Of a DNA stretch of 64,000 nucleotides, positions 8,226 to 17,071 are shown one piece after another. The stretch comes from Rhodococcus sovatensis (lineage in GTDB: Bacteria > Actinomycetota > Actinomycetes > Mycobacteriales > Mycobacteriaceae): positions 2,480,001 through 2,544,000 of the forward strand of contig NZ_CP147846.1 in the NCBI RefSeq assembly GCF_037327425.1. The letters are read 5' to 3'. Made by a program: the position numbers and the translations under genes. Below the pieces are notes generated by a model. That model ran no database searches. It worked only from the letters and a program-made list of their open reading frames with translations, and was not told the DNA's origin. Position 1 is the first letter of the stretch; each line of letters opens with the position of its first letter.

Positions 8226-10130
8226 TCACGCAGCCGCGCGGACGACTGCGGCGACTTGCTCCGCCGACAGATCGGCCAATCGGACGTATCCCGCCCCCAG
8301 ATGCTTGGCCATGTCGGCGGCGAGACCCAGTCGCACCAGCGAAGTTTCGCAGTCGACGACCACCGATGCGATTCCGTCGCCGGCCATGCGGTCGGCCGCG
8401 ATACGTGCGCGTCCGACGGGATCGATCCCCCCGGTGGCACGACCGTCCGTCATGGCTACTACGAGCGCACGCCGCAGTGGATCGCGAACTTTTTCACGAA
8501 GCACCACCTCACGTGCTTTCAGGAGGCCCTGCGCGAGGGGCGACTTGCCGCCGGTTTTCATTCGGCGAAGCCGCGTGACCGCCACGTCGACGCTCGACGT
8601 GGGCGGAAGCACGAGCTCGGCGTCGCGTCCACGAACCGTGATGACTGCGACTTTGTCGCGGCGTTGATAGGCATCTTTGAGCAGCGACAGGACTGCGCCG
8701 GTGACCGCGGCCAAACGATCACGCGCGGCCATCGACCCGGACGCATCGACGACGAAGACGATCAGGTTGCCTTCGCGACCCTCGCGCAACGCCCCCCTGA
8801 GGTCGGCCGGTTCGAGCTTGAATCGACCCTCGGTGCGCCCGCGACTCACCTGCTCCTCCGCGGCTGCGAAGAGTGTCCCGATCACGTGGATTCCTTTGCC
8901 GCGCTCCGTCGTCGGCCGTACCGCACGCCCCTGCGCCGAACGTGATCGAGACCTGCGCCCGGGCGCCCCTTCGCCGATGCCCGTCAGCTCTATCGTGCGG
9001 GCACGAAACTGCGCGCCCGGTGCTGCGGCGTCCCGTTCACGCGAACCTCCGCTGCGCGGCGGTGACTCCGCGTTCGGTTCTTCACCCGGTTCCGGAGCTC
9101 CGCCTCCCTCGGGGTCGGGGTCGGGGTCGGTATCCGGATCGGTCGGGTCGGTCGGGTCGGGGTCGGTATCCGGGCGATGCGCGTCGGCCTGTTCGGCGGC
9201 ATCACGCATCTTCTCGTCCAGTGCCCCGTCGTCGATCCCCGGTTCGTCGAAGGGATCTCGCCGACGACGGTGCGGCAGAGCAAGTTCGGCGGCGACCCGC
9301 ACATCGGCTTCCTCCACCACGGCCGAGCCGCGCCACGCCGCATGCGCGGTAGCCGTTCGAGCAACGACGAGATCAGCTCGCATACCGTCGACATCGAACG
9401 ACGCGCACAGCGCCGCGATTCGACGCAGTTCGGTGTCGTCGAGCACGACATCGTCGACGACGGCTCTAGCCCGACGGATTCGAGCGGCGACCTCTTCGTC
9501 CTCGGCCGAGTACGCGGCGGCGAACACCTCCGGGTTGCGTTCGTAGTTCAGGCGCCGCCGAACAACCTCCATTCGGGTGTCGACGTCACGAGAGGCTCTG
9601 ACGTCGACTGCGAGTCCGAACCGGTCCAGGAGTTGGGGGCGCAGTTCGCCCTCCTCGGGATTCATCGTCCCGACGAGAACGAACTGTGCGGGGTGCGAGT
9701 GGGATACACCGTCACGTTCGATGTGTACTCGGCCCATCGCGGCAGCGTCGAGAAGCACGTCGACGAGATGATCGTGCAGCAGATTCACTTCGTCGACGTA
9801 CAGGACTCCCCGGTGTGCGGCGGCCAGCAAACCTGGCTGGAACGCGCGCTCACCGTCGCGCAGCACCTTCTCCAGGTCGAGCGAGCCGACAACGCGGTCC
9901 TCGGTCGCCCCGACCGGTAGTTCGACCAGCCGCGCCGGCCGCGTGACGCCTTCGTCTTCCACCTCGGGCAGCAGTGCTGCGAGCGCACGAACCACCGTCG
10001 ACTTGGCCGTGCCCTTCTCGCCGCGCACGAGCACTCCCCCGATACCGGGGTGAACTGCGCACAGGGCCAGGGACAGGCGCAGCTGATCCTGACCGACGAT
10101 CGCACTGAACGGATAGCCGGACTGCTGCAC
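8226..10130 (-). CDS. Fused ChlI/ChlD-type metal chelatase subunit (AAA+ plus VWA), putative cobaltochelatase component
   Basis: The 634-residue protein carries an N-terminal AAA+ ATPase domain (Walker A GEKGTAKST at 37-45, Walker B VLYVDEVNLL near 109-118, sensor VGTMNPEEGELRPQLLDRFG), an Asp/Pro-rich linker (about 318-375) and a C-terminal von Willebrand A domain with a MIDAS motif DASGSM at 462-467. This fuses the functions of the I and D subunits of Mg-chelatase. No bacteriochlorophyll genes are present, and cobO/cobB follow, so cobalt insertion is the likely role, together with a large CobN-type subunit encoded elsewhere. The start is GTG at 10130, eight bases from an AAGGAG site, downstream of a cobalamin riboswitch. 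Confidence 0.87.
   Translation of the reverse strand: MQQSGYPFSAIVGQDQLRLSLALCAVHPGIGGVLVRGEKGTAKSTVVRALAALLPEVEDEGVTRPARLVELPVGATEDRVVGSLDLEKVLRDGERAFQPGLLAAAHRGVLYVDEVNLLHDHLVDVLLDAAAMGRVHIERDGVSHSHPAQFVLVGTMNPEEGELRPQLLDRFGLAVDVRASRDVDTRMEVVRRRLNYERNPEVFAAAYSAEDEEVAARIRRARAVVDDVVLDDTELRRIAALCASFDVDGMRADLVVARTATAHAAWRGSAVVEEADVRVAAELALPHRRRRDPFDEPGIDDGALDEKMRDAAEQADAHRPDTDPDPTDPTDPDTDPDPDPEGGGAPEPGEEPNAESPPRSGGSRERDAAAPGAQFRARTIELTGIGEGAPGRRSRSRSAQGRAVRPTTERGKGIHVIGTLFAAAEEQVSRGRTEGRFKLEPADLRGALREGREGNLIVFVVDASGSMAARDRLAAVTGAVLSLLKDAYQRRDKVAVITVRGRDAELVLPPTSSVDVAVTRLRRMKTGGKSPLAQGLLKAREVVLREKVRDPLRRALVVAMTDGRATGGIDPVGRARIAADRMAGDGIASVVVDCETSLVRLGLAADMAKHLGAGYVRLADLSAEQVAAVVRAAA
9109..9173 (-). 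repeat. Low-complexity repeat encoding an Asp-Pro-rich linker
   Basis: Short units of TCGGGG, TCGGTC and TCGGTATCCGG repeat here and encode the DPDPTDPTDPD-type stretch between the AAA+ and VWA domains of the chelatase subunit. Such tracts are prone to slippage, so linker length is likely to vary between strains. Confidence 0.65.
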
Positions 10131-10148
10131 TTGATGATCTCCTTCGTC

Positions 10149-10188
10149 CCGGCGGACTCCGCGCCGCCGGATATGAATGACCCGCCGG
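10149..10188 (-). promoter_or_regulatory. Putative expression platform of the cobalamin riboswitch
   Basis: Three complementary segments lie between the aptamer and the chelatase start. On the plus strand CCGCCGG occurs at 10182-10188 and again at 10164-10170, and CCGGCGG at 10149-10155. The last can pair with either of the first two but not both. The downstream hairpin (10149-10170) ends only a few bases from the AAGGAG ribosome binding site (about 10138-10145). This suggests control of translation initiation rather than a T-run terminator, which is absent. Pairing was judged by eye. Confidence 0.5.
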
Positions 10189-10194
10189 ACAGAC

Positions 10195-10320
10195 GGGCCG
10201 TGCTACGAAGCTGTGCGGCGATCTGACTTCGGTGCCGGGCAGTGTGCCCGGTGCCTACACAGTGGCGGGACCGCGCCTGATTCGCACAGGACTTCCCCGC
10301 ACCAGCTCCGGTGTCGTTCT
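10195..10320 (-). promoter_or_regulatory. Adenosylcobalamin riboswitch
   Basis: The minus strand reads GGTGCGGGGAAGTCCTGTGC, then GAATCAGGCGCGGTCCCGCC, then ACTGTG, followed by a GCACCGGGC/GCCCGGCACC hairpin and GAAGTCAGATCGCC. These match the conserved B12-box core of cobalamin riboswitches (GGGAA, GGTCCCGCCACTGT and the downstream GNCAG element). It lies in the leader of the chelatase-cobO-cobB-cobE operon and should reduce expression when adenosylcobalamin is plentiful. Outer limits are approximate. Confidence 0.92.
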
Positions 10321-10337
10321 TTGTTGCCGATCCGAAT

Positions 10338-10814
10338 CTAACTCTCGCTCCACGGAGTACCGCCGCCGCGGCGCATCGGAGTATGTGGGATTCCGTCTTC
10401 GAGTACCTCTTCGCCGTCGGGCAAGAACCCGTGCTTGGCGTACATGTCGACGAGGTAGCTCTGTGCGTTGATTCGACACGGAGCGGACCCGACCTCCGCG
10501 AGCGCGGCGCGCAGGATTCGCGTCGTGTGGCCTTGTCCGCGGGCGGACCGCTGCGTGCACAGCCGTCCGATTCGGAACGCCTTCTCGCCGTCGTCGTGCT
10601 CTTCCAGCAGACGCAAGGTGCACACGACCTCACCGTCGCGTTCGAGCCAGAAGTGTCGCGTTTCGGTCAGGAGGTCGCGGCCGTCGAGCTCAGGGTAGGC
10701 GCACGCCTGCTCGACGACGAAGACCTCGACACGCAGCTTCAACAGGTCGTACAAGGTGTTGTTGGACAGGTCCAAGGCCCAGGACCGCTTGAGGGCAGCA
10801 GCTTGCGTAGTCAT
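10338..10814 (-). CDS. ElaA-type GNAT N-acetyltransferase
   Basis: A 158-residue acetyltransferase. The N-terminus LYDLLKLRVEVFVVEQACAYPELDGRDL is the ElaA signature (quoted regions include LRVEVFVVEQACAYPE), and the acetyl-CoA loop is RIGRLCTQRSARGQGHTTRI. The C-terminal part ends with LVDMYAKHGFLPDGEEVLEDGIPH, where HGF is common in this family. Substrate is unknown. It lies between mqo (12 bases downstream of its stop) and the riboswitch leader, so it ends the mqo transcript. The same neighbour order is found in mycobacteria. Confidence 0.85.
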   Translation of the reverse strand: MTTQAAALKRSWALDLSNNTLYDLLKLRVEVFVVEQACAYPELDGRDLLTETRHFWLERDGEVVCTLRLLEEHDDGEKAFRIGRLCTQRSARGQGHTTRILRAALAEVGSAPCRINAQSYLVDMYAKHGFLPDGEEVLEDGIPHTPMRRGGGTPWSES

Positions 10815-10826
10815 CAGCTGTTGCTA

Positions 10827-12362
10827 TCACACGCCACTGGGCTGTGCGAATCGAGAGGTCTGTTCGAGCTGCAATCGCTGCGAGGTCCAGTCGAAGATCT
10901 CACGGAACAGTGACCGATCCTCGGCCAGCTTTCGGCCCAGCGACGGAACCATCTGCTCGAGTTTGGGCTGCCATCCGGCGTACTTGTCACCGAAGCATCG
11001 CTGCAGAACGTCGAGCATTGCCGGCACGGCCGTCGAGGCTCCGGGTGACGCGCCCAGCAGTCCCGCGATGGTGCCGTCTGCCGCGTTGACGACAGCGGTG
11101 CCGAATTCCAGGACGCCGCCGCGGCCCTTCTTGCGGATCACCTGCACGCGTTGGCCGGCGGTGACGAGTTCCCAATCCTTGCCGATCACGTTCGGCGCGA
11201 ACTCACGAAGAGTTTCGACACGGTCGGCTTCGGACTGCGCGAGCTCACTGACGAGGTACTTGACCAGTCCCAACTCTGTGACACCGACGCCGAGCATCGA
11301 CATCAAGTTCCCGGGCTTGACCGAGCTGGGTAGGTCGGTGAGCTTGCCCTGCTTCAGGAATTTGGGCGACCATCCGGCGTACGGCCCGAAGAGCAAGCCG
11401 GCCTTGCCTCCGATGACGCGGGTGTCGAGGTGGGGAACGGACATCGGCGGGGCGCCGACGGACGCCTTGCCGTACACCTTGGCCGAATGCTGCGAGATGA
11501 GATCGGGGTTGGTGCATCGCAGCCATTCGCCGCTGACCGGGAAGCCGCCGAAGCCCTTGATCTCCTTGATCCCGGACTTCTGCAGTAGGTGAAGCGCGCC
11601 GCCGCCGGCGCCGACGAAGACGAATTTGGCATTGACGGTCTTCTTCGCGCCTGTCCGCAGGTTGGCGATCTTGAGGTTCCACGTGCCGTCGGACTGCTTG
11701 GTGATGTTCCGGACGTCGCTGCCGAAGTGGACGGTGCCACCGGAGCCGGAAATGTAGTTGAGCAGCTGACGGGTGAGGGCTCCGAAGTCGACGTCGGTTC
11801 CCGCATCACTCCAGTTGAGCGCGATCGGGTCCGAGAAGTCTCGTCCCGTGCCCATCAACGGGAGACGCCGGGTGAACTCGTCCGGACTGTCGATGTACTC
11901 CATACCTTCGAACAGCGGGTTCGAGGCAAGTGCGTCGTAGCGGGCCCGCAGGTACTTCGCGTTGGACTCGCCGTGGACGAAGCTGACGTGCGGAATGGGA
12001 TTGATGAAGTTCTTGGGGTCGCTGAGCACTCCCGACTCGACGCTGTGTGCCCAGAACTGACGCGAGACCTGGAACTGTTCGTTCACGTTGAGCGCCTTGG
12101 CGATGTCGACCGACCCGTCCTTGTTCTGCGGGGTGTAGTTCAACTCACACAGCGCGGAGTGGCCGGTACCTGCGTTGTTCCATGCGTCACTGCTTTCGGC
12201 AGCAGCGGCATCGAGTCGCTCGTACACGTCGATCGACCATTCGGGCTCGAGCTGCTTCAGCAACGCGCCGAGGGTGGCGCTCATGATCCCGGCGCCGACG
12301 AGAACCACGTCGGTCTTCACTTGCTTGACCTGCTCTTCGTTCGACCGCTGTTCATTCGACAC
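10827..12362 (-). CDS. mqo: Malate:quinone oxidoreductase
   Basis: This 511-residue FAD enzyme oxidises malate to oxaloacetate and passes electrons to membrane quinones, bypassing NAD-linked malate dehydrogenase. The dinucleotide-binding motif DVVLVGAGIMSATLGALL is near residue 18, and AWNNAGTGHSALCELNYTP, a hallmark of MQO, near 60. FVFVGAGGGALHLLQKSGI and GKAGLLFGPYAGWSPKFLK follow at the expected places. It is a peripheral membrane protein without membrane segments. Length matches the family. It starts divergently from an alpha/beta hydrolase gene, with 159 bases between holding the promoters. Confidence 0.96.
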   Translation of the reverse strand: MSNEQRSNEEQVKQVKTDVVLVGAGIMSATLGALLKQLEPEWSIDVYERLDAAAAESSDAWNNAGTGHSALCELNYTPQNKDGSVDIAKALNVNEQFQVSRQFWAHSVESGVLSDPKNFINPIPHVSFVHGESNAKYLRARYDALASNPLFEGMEYIDSPDEFTRRLPLMGTGRDFSDPIALNWSDAGTDVDFGALTRQLLNYISGSGGTVHFGSDVRNITKQSDGTWNLKIANLRTGAKKTVNAKFVFVGAGGGALHLLQKSGIKEIKGFGGFPVSGEWLRCTNPDLISQHSAKVYGKASVGAPPMSVPHLDTRVIGGKAGLLFGPYAGWSPKFLKQGKLTDLPSSVKPGNLMSMLGVGVTELGLVKYLVSELAQSEADRVETLREFAPNVIGKDWELVTAGQRVQVIRKKGRGGVLEFGTAVVNAADGTIAGLLGASPGASTAVPAMLDVLQRCFGDKYAGWQPKLEQMVPSLGRKLAEDRSLFREIFDWTSQRLQLEQTSRFAQPSGV

Positions 12363-12521
12363 TGGAGAATCGACTTCCTTGTCCGTGAGTTCTCTGGCAA
12401 ATCTGCTTCAGGTGGCGGTTACGTTACCCGTCCGTATGTACCCATTCCGACACACTCGAAAAGCCCTGACTCGATTGTGCTCCTGATGCGCCGCCGGCAG
12501 TGCCTACTACAGTTGTGATCT

Positions 12522-13559
12522 GTGACTACCTGGGTGCCCGATGTCCTCGGCGACGGCTACGAACAGACCACTATCGACCTGGGCGAAGACCCGGACGGTG
12601 AAGGGCAGGTCGAGGCCACCCTCGTCCGGTACCAACCAGCCGAGTCGGATTCGACGGGCCGGGCGGTGATCTACGTGCACGGGTTCACCGACTACTTCTT
12701 CCAACAGCACCTGGCCGAGCACTTCGCAGCCGACGGCTTTGCTTTCTACGCACTCGATCTGCGCAAATGTGGCCGGTCCCTGCGCGAGGGTCATACTCCG
12801 CACTTCGTGACCGATCTGGCGTTCTACGACGAAGAACTGAACCGGGCACTGGCGTTGGTTCGCGAGGCGACGGAAGGCTCCGTCGTATTGATTGCCCATT
12901 CCACCGGCGGACTGATTCTGCCCCTGTGGTTGGACCGGCTCAATCGTCGAGAAGGCGGAACAGCGGGCCTCGGCATCGACGGGGTGATTCTGAACAGCCC
13001 CTGGTTCGATCTGCAAGGGCCGTCGGCCGTCCGCAGCGTGGGCACGGCCGCGATCGATGTGATCGGCAGGGTCAAGTCCAAGACTGCCGTTCCAGGCCAA
13101 GGACTCGACACGTACGGACTCTCCCTCTCCAAAGACCACCATGGTGAGTGGGACTACAACCTCGAATGGAAACCGCTGTCGGGTTTTCCCATCACGTTCG
13201 GGTGGATCCGCGCGATCAGGCACGGCCACGCGAAGTTGCATCGCGGTCTCGACATCGGAATCCCGTCGCTGATTCTGCGGTCGAAGGTCACACACTTCTC
13301 GCGCAAGTACAGCTCCAAGATCGATGTCGCCGATGCAGTGCTCGATGTACGACAGATTGCGCGATGGGCCGGATGTCTGGGTGACCGCACCACGATCGTC
13401 CCCATCGAAGGCGCTCGCCACGACGTGTTCCTCTCCCGAGAGGAGGCGCGGACACGCGCATTCGACGAAGTGGACGAATGGCTCGACTGGCTGTACCGAA
13501 GTGCCCACATCGAACGTGAGTCGGGCAAGGACCACTCCGAGATCGGAACCATCTCATGA
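12522..13559 (+). CDS. Alpha/beta hydrolase (serine aminopeptidase S33 / monoacylglycerol lipase-like)
   Basis: The 345-residue protein shows an oxyanion-hole motif VIYVHGFTDYF near residue 48, DLRKCGRS near 84 and the nucleophile elbow LIAHSTGGLILP near 126, with Ser as nucleophile. The late catalytic Asp and His are expected in the region of RSKVTHF and EGARHDVF, and the latter His is visible. No signal peptide is apparent, so it is probably cytosolic. It starts with GTG and overlaps the mycothione reductase start by ATGA, so the two genes are coupled. Substrate is unknown; lipid ester hydrolysis is plausible by fold only. Confidence 0.85.
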   Translation: MTTWVPDVLGDGYEQTTIDLGEDPDGEGQVEATLVRYQPAESDSTGRAVIYVHGFTDYFFQQHLAEHFAADGFAFYALDLRKCGRSLREGHTPHFVTDLAFYDEELNRALALVREATEGSVVLIAHSTGGLILPLWLDRLNRREGGTAGLGIDGVILNSPWFDLQGPSAVRSVGTAAIDVIGRVKSKTAVPGQGLDTYGLSLSKDHHGEWDYNLEWKPLSGFPITFGWIRAIRHGHAKLHRGLDIGIPSLILRSKVTHFSRKYSSKIDVADAVLDVRQIARWAGCLGDRTTIVPIEGARHDVFLSREEARTRAFDEVDEWLDWLYRSAHIERESGKDHSEIGTIS

Positions 13560-14965
13560 GCCATCTCGACACCGACCGATCCGACACCGACCATTTCGAT
13601 GTCGCGATCATCGGCTCGGGTTCGGGTAACTCGATCGCCGACGACCGCTTCGCCGACCTGAAAGTCGCGCTCTTCGAAGAGCATTCCCCGTTCGGCGGCA
13701 CATGCCTCAACGTCGGCTGCATTCCGACGAAGATGTTCGTCTACGCCGCGGAGGTGGCTCGGACGATCCGCGACTCCTCTCGCTACGGTGTCGACTCCAC
13801 ACTCGATGCTGTGCGGTGGCCCGACATCGTCGATCGAGTGTTCGGTCGCATCGATCCCATCGCTGCAGGCGGAAAGCGCTACCGCGAGAGCGGTAGTCCC
13901 AACGTGACGCTGTTCTCCGGACACGCGACGTTCACCGGACCCCGGACGATCGACACCGGCACCGGTCGAGTGATCACAGCAGACCAAGTGGTGGTTGCCG
14001 CCGGTTCGCGACCCGTGATCCCGGAGCAGGTGCGTCGATCGGGCGTGCAATTCCACACGAACGACGACGTGATGCGCCTCCCCGAACTCCCCGAACATCT
14101 CGTCATCCTCGGATCCGGCTACATCGCAGCGGAATTCGCACACGTATTCGGCGCGCTCGGATCGAAAGTGTCGATCGTGGCGCGCAAGGACACGTTGTTG
14201 CGTGGGCTCGATACCGATGTGTCGACGCGATTCACCGAGCTGGCGCAGAAGAACTGGGACGTACACCTGAACTCCGGCGAGTCCGAGGCGGTGTCCGAGG
14301 ACGGTCTCGTCGGGCTCGAACTCGCCGACGGGACCAAGGTGCTCGGTGACGCATTGCTCGTCGCGATCGGCCGCGAGCCGAACGGTGACCACATCGGCGC
14401 CGAGGCGGCTGGAATCGAACTGGACGACGAGGGCCGAATCGTCGTCGACGAGTTCGGCCGCACCACCGCCGACGGCGTCTTCGCGATCGGCGACGTGTCC
14501 TCCGAGTACCAACTCAAACACGTGGCGAACCACGAAGCGCGGGTCGTCTCGTACAACCTCCTGCAGCACGCGTGGGAGGACACCTCGAGCTTCCGCGCGT
14601 TCGACCATCGATTCGTGCCCGCCGCGGTGTTCACTCATCCTCAGATCGCCGCGGTCGGGCTGACCGAGGCCGAAGCACGCGACGCCGGATTCGATATCGC
14701 TGTGAAGGTGCAAAACTACGGCGACGTCGCCTACGGCTGGGCCATGGAAGACCAGGAAGGCTTCTGCAAGATCGTCGCCGAGAAGGGAACCGGCAGAATT
14801 CTGGGCGCGCACGTGATCGGCGCTCAGGCACCCACCGTCATCCAGCCGTTGATCCAGGCGATGAGTTTCGGTACGACGGTGACCGAGATGGCGCGTGGCC
14901 AGTACTGGATCCATCCCGGCCTACCCGAGGTCGTCGAGAACGCGCTACTCGGACTCGATATCTGA
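13556..14965 (+). CDS. mtr: Mycothione reductase
   Basis: The 469-residue flavoprotein disulfide reductase uses NADPH to reduce mycothione to mycothiol, the main low-molecular thiol of actinobacteria. The FAD motif DVAIIGSGSGNSIADDRF is near 15-32, and the redox disulfide is GGTCLNVGCIPTKM with Cys50 and Cys55. The NADPH motif LVILGSGYIAAEFAHVFGALG and the C-terminal dimer motif with HPGLPEVVENAL complete the fold. The SGSGNS sequence after the FAD loop and the lack of the GxxG found in glutathione reductase favour Mtr. It overlaps the preceding hydrolase gene by four bases. Confidence 0.94.
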   Translation: MSHLDTDRSDTDHFDVAIIGSGSGNSIADDRFADLKVALFEEHSPFGGTCLNVGCIPTKMFVYAAEVARTIRDSSRYGVDSTLDAVRWPDIVDRVFGRIDPIAAGGKRYRESGSPNVTLFSGHATFTGPRTIDTGTGRVITADQVVVAAGSRPVIPEQVRRSGVQFHTNDDVMRLPELPEHLVILGSGYIAAEFAHVFGALGSKVSIVARKDTLLRGLDTDVSTRFTELAQKNWDVHLNSGESEAVSEDGLVGLELADGTKVLGDALLVAIGREPNGDHIGAEAAGIELDDEGRIVVDEFGRTTADGVFAIGDVSSEYQLKHVANHEARVVSYNLLQHAWEDTSSFRAFDHRFVPAAVFTHPQIAAVGLTEAEARDAGFDIAVKVQNYGDVAYGWAMEDQEGFCKIVAEKGTGRILGAHVIGAQAPTVIQPLIQAMSFGTTVTEMARGQYWIHPGLPEVVENALLGLDI

Positions 14966-14981
14966 CACTCACCTGCTTCGG

Positions 14982-15518
14982 TTACCAGGGGCTGGTGCGG
15001 AGCACGATCTCGGTTGCAAGCGCGGCTGGGGCATCCGACGGAATGTTCTCGACACCGTCGAGTTGAACGACGCGGAAGTCGCCGTATACACGCCTGCCGC
15101 TGCTGTCGGCGCCGGCGCGACGCAGTGAACTGCCGATCACCAGTGTCGTCGGCAATTCGACGGGCGGGCAGTCGGCAGCCAGCACGGTACCGGTGTCGTC
15201 GGCTATCGCCGGATGCGTCCGATCACACACCACCAGGCTCGCGAATTTGCCGAAGGTTCGTGCCGCCAGCCCCCACGCCAACTCGGCGCCTTCCCGGTTG
15301 CCGACCAGGTGCACCCACGGCAACGCCACTTCGTTCAGTACCTCGAGCACCGCATCGTGGTCGAGGCCGCTGATGTCCTCCACCGCAACCGTTTTCAGGT
15401 CCGAGTTGTGCAGACGCTCGGCCACGGCGTCGAACACGTCCGGAGGGTCGCCGACGCCGGGCAGCAGCAATACCGCGTGCCGCGAATCCGGTCCGGCGAT
15501 CCGCAACTTGTAATCCAT
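14982..15518 (-). CDS. Small alpha/beta-hydrolase-fold protein
   Basis: A 178-residue protein beginning with KLRIAGPDSRHAVLLLPGVG, a typical first strand and oxyanion loop, and with VHLVGNREGAELAWGLAART where a nucleophile elbow would be. At this place the usual G-x-S-x-G is replaced by GNREGAE, so the catalytic Ser is missing and activity is doubtful. The last segment includes LPTTLVIGSSLRR and EIVLRTSPW. It ends convergently with mtr (16 bases apart) and is followed upstream by cobQ (11 bases), so it probably belongs to the map-cobQ transcript. Function is unknown. Confidence 0.65.
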   Translation of the reverse strand: MDYKLRIAGPDSRHAVLLLPGVGDPPDVFDAVAERLHNSDLKTVAVEDISGLDHDAVLEVLNEVALPWVHLVGNREGAELAWGLAARTFGKFASLVVCDRTHPAIADDTGTVLAADCPPVELPTTLVIGSSLRRAGADSSGRRVYGDFRVVQLDGVENIPSDAPAALATEIVLRTSPW

Positions 15519-15529
15519 GGGATACGACG

Positions 15530-17071
15530 CTACTGCACACCCCGATGCGAGTCGACGCCGTGCTCGATCACGTCGAGCACAGCGTCGACATCCACGTTGT
15601 TCTCCACGAGGTCTGCCAACAGGTCGAGTTGTTGCTCACGCATCGCCACGACACACGTCGCATCGGCTACTTCGAATCCGTCGCGGCCGGAAAGCTCGGC
15701 GACCCAACGAAGGAACATTCGTCGGAAATCATCCGACTCGAGCAATCCATGCCAGTGGGTTCCCAGGACCGAACCGGAAACACTGCCTTCGGCTCGTCCA
15801 TCGGAGAATCGCAGCAATGGATCGTCGCCACCACGGACCACTCGGCCGTGGTGAATCTCGTATCCGGCGACGGCGACATCGGCAAACCTCGGAGAAGTGC
15901 CGATCACGCGGTCGAGGACCTTGTCCGGCGCGAATTCGACATCGAAATCCAACAGGCCGATACCCGCGACCTTCTCCGTTCCCGACTCGATTCCATCCCG
16001 TATCGACCTCCCGAGCATCTGATAGCCGCCACAGATTCCGATAACAGGACGCCCGTGCCGCGCGCGCTCCACCAATGCGTCCGCCAGACCCGTTCGGCGG
16101 AGCCAATCCAAATCCGAGGCTGTCGCCTTGGTTCCGGGCAGAACAACGAGGTCCGCATCCGTCAATCGAGACGGTTCGGTCACCCATTGAACCGATACGC
16201 CAGGTTCGCACGCCAGAGCCTCGACGTCGGTGGTGTTCGAGATGCGCGGCAGGCGGATCGCAGCCACCCGCAACCATTGCGACCCGACCGGGCGGGCAGG
16301 TCGACCGACGGGCGCATCCGCGACGGTCCCCAACGAATCCTCGGCATCCATCCACAGGTCCTCGGAGTACGGAACGACGCCGTACGTCGGTCTACCGGTG
16401 AGGCTTTCGAGTTGTTCGAGGCCAGGTGCCAACAGCGAGGGATCGCCACGAAACTTGTTGATCACGAACCCTTTGATCAACGCCTGATCCTCCGGGGAGA
16501 GCACGGCTACTGTCCCGTAGAGATGCGCCAGCACTCCCCCACGATCGATGTCACCGACGATGATCACCGGTAACGATGCCGCCGTCGCCAAACCCATATT
16601 GGCGAGATCGGTCGACCGCAAATTGATCTCGGCAGGAGAACCAGCGCCTTCACAGATCACCACTGCGTAGTCCTCGCGTAGTGACTGCAGTTCTGCCGCG
16701 ACGACGGCACGCAGCGCGTGCCGATGCTCGACGTAGTTCGTAGCAGACACTTGCGCGACCGCACGGCCGCGTACCACCAGCTGAGACGTGCGGTCGCTTC
16801 CCGGCTTCAACAGGACCGGATTGAATCTCACACTGGGTTCGAGACCGCAGGCACGTGCCTGCATCGCCTGCGCACGGCCGATCTCACCTCCGTCGAGGGT
16901 GACCACCGAATTGTTGGACATGTTCTGCGCCTTGAACGGCGCTACGGACACACCCCGTCGAGCAAGCAACCGGCACAGACCCGCAACCAGAACACTCTTG
17001 CCTGCGTCGGACGTGGTCCCCGCAACCAGCAACGCTCCGCCGGTTTCACCCGCTCCGCTCACGGCAGTCAT
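15530..17071 (-). CDS. cobQ: Cobyric acid synthase
   Basis: The 513-residue glutamine amidotransferase amidates four side chains (b, d, e, g) of adenosylcobyrinic a,c-diamide. The N-terminal ATP domain has LLVAGTTSDAGKSVLVAG near 14 and VAPFKAQNMSNNS near 42. The glutaminase domain has VIGICGGYQMLGRSI with its Cys nucleophile, and GTHWHGLLES with the catalytic His. Length is typical. It starts 25 bases after map, inside a duplicated sequence that also holds the map stop codon, and is not preceded by a cobalamin riboswitch here. It therefore appears to be regulated separately from the cobO-cobB operon. Confidence 0.94.
   Translation of the reverse strand: MTAVSGAGETGGALLVAGTTSDAGKSVLVAGLCRLLARRGVSVAPFKAQNMSNNSVVTLDGGEIGRAQAMQARACGLEPSVRFNPVLLKPGSDRTSQLVVRGRAVAQVSATNYVEHRHALRAVVAAELQSLREDYAVVICEGAGSPAEINLRSTDLANMGLATAASLPVIIVGDIDRGGVLAHLYGTVAVLSPEDQALIKGFVINKFRGDPSLLAPGLEQLESLTGRPTYGVVPYSEDLWMDAEDSLGTVADAPVGRPARPVGSQWLRVAAIRLPRISNTTDVEALACEPGVSVQWVTEPSRLTDADLVVLPGTKATASDLDWLRRTGLADALVERARHGRPVIGICGGYQMLGRSIRDGIESGTEKVAGIGLLDFDVEFAPDKVLDRVIGTSPRFADVAVAGYEIHHGRVVRGGDDPLLRFSDGRAEGSVSGSVLGTHWHGLLESDDFRRMFLRWVAELSGRDGFEVADATCVVAMREQQLDLLADLVENNVDVDAVLDVIEHGVDSHRGVQ

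Noticed and set aside
9109..9173. CRISPR-like short repeats
   Set aside because: Units are coding, overlapping and without spacers; a low-complexity linker in the chelatase gene.
13154..14914. A 586-codon frame on the minus strand across mtr
   Set aside because: Antisense to mycothione reductase, which has complete motifs; composition is that of a shadow frame.
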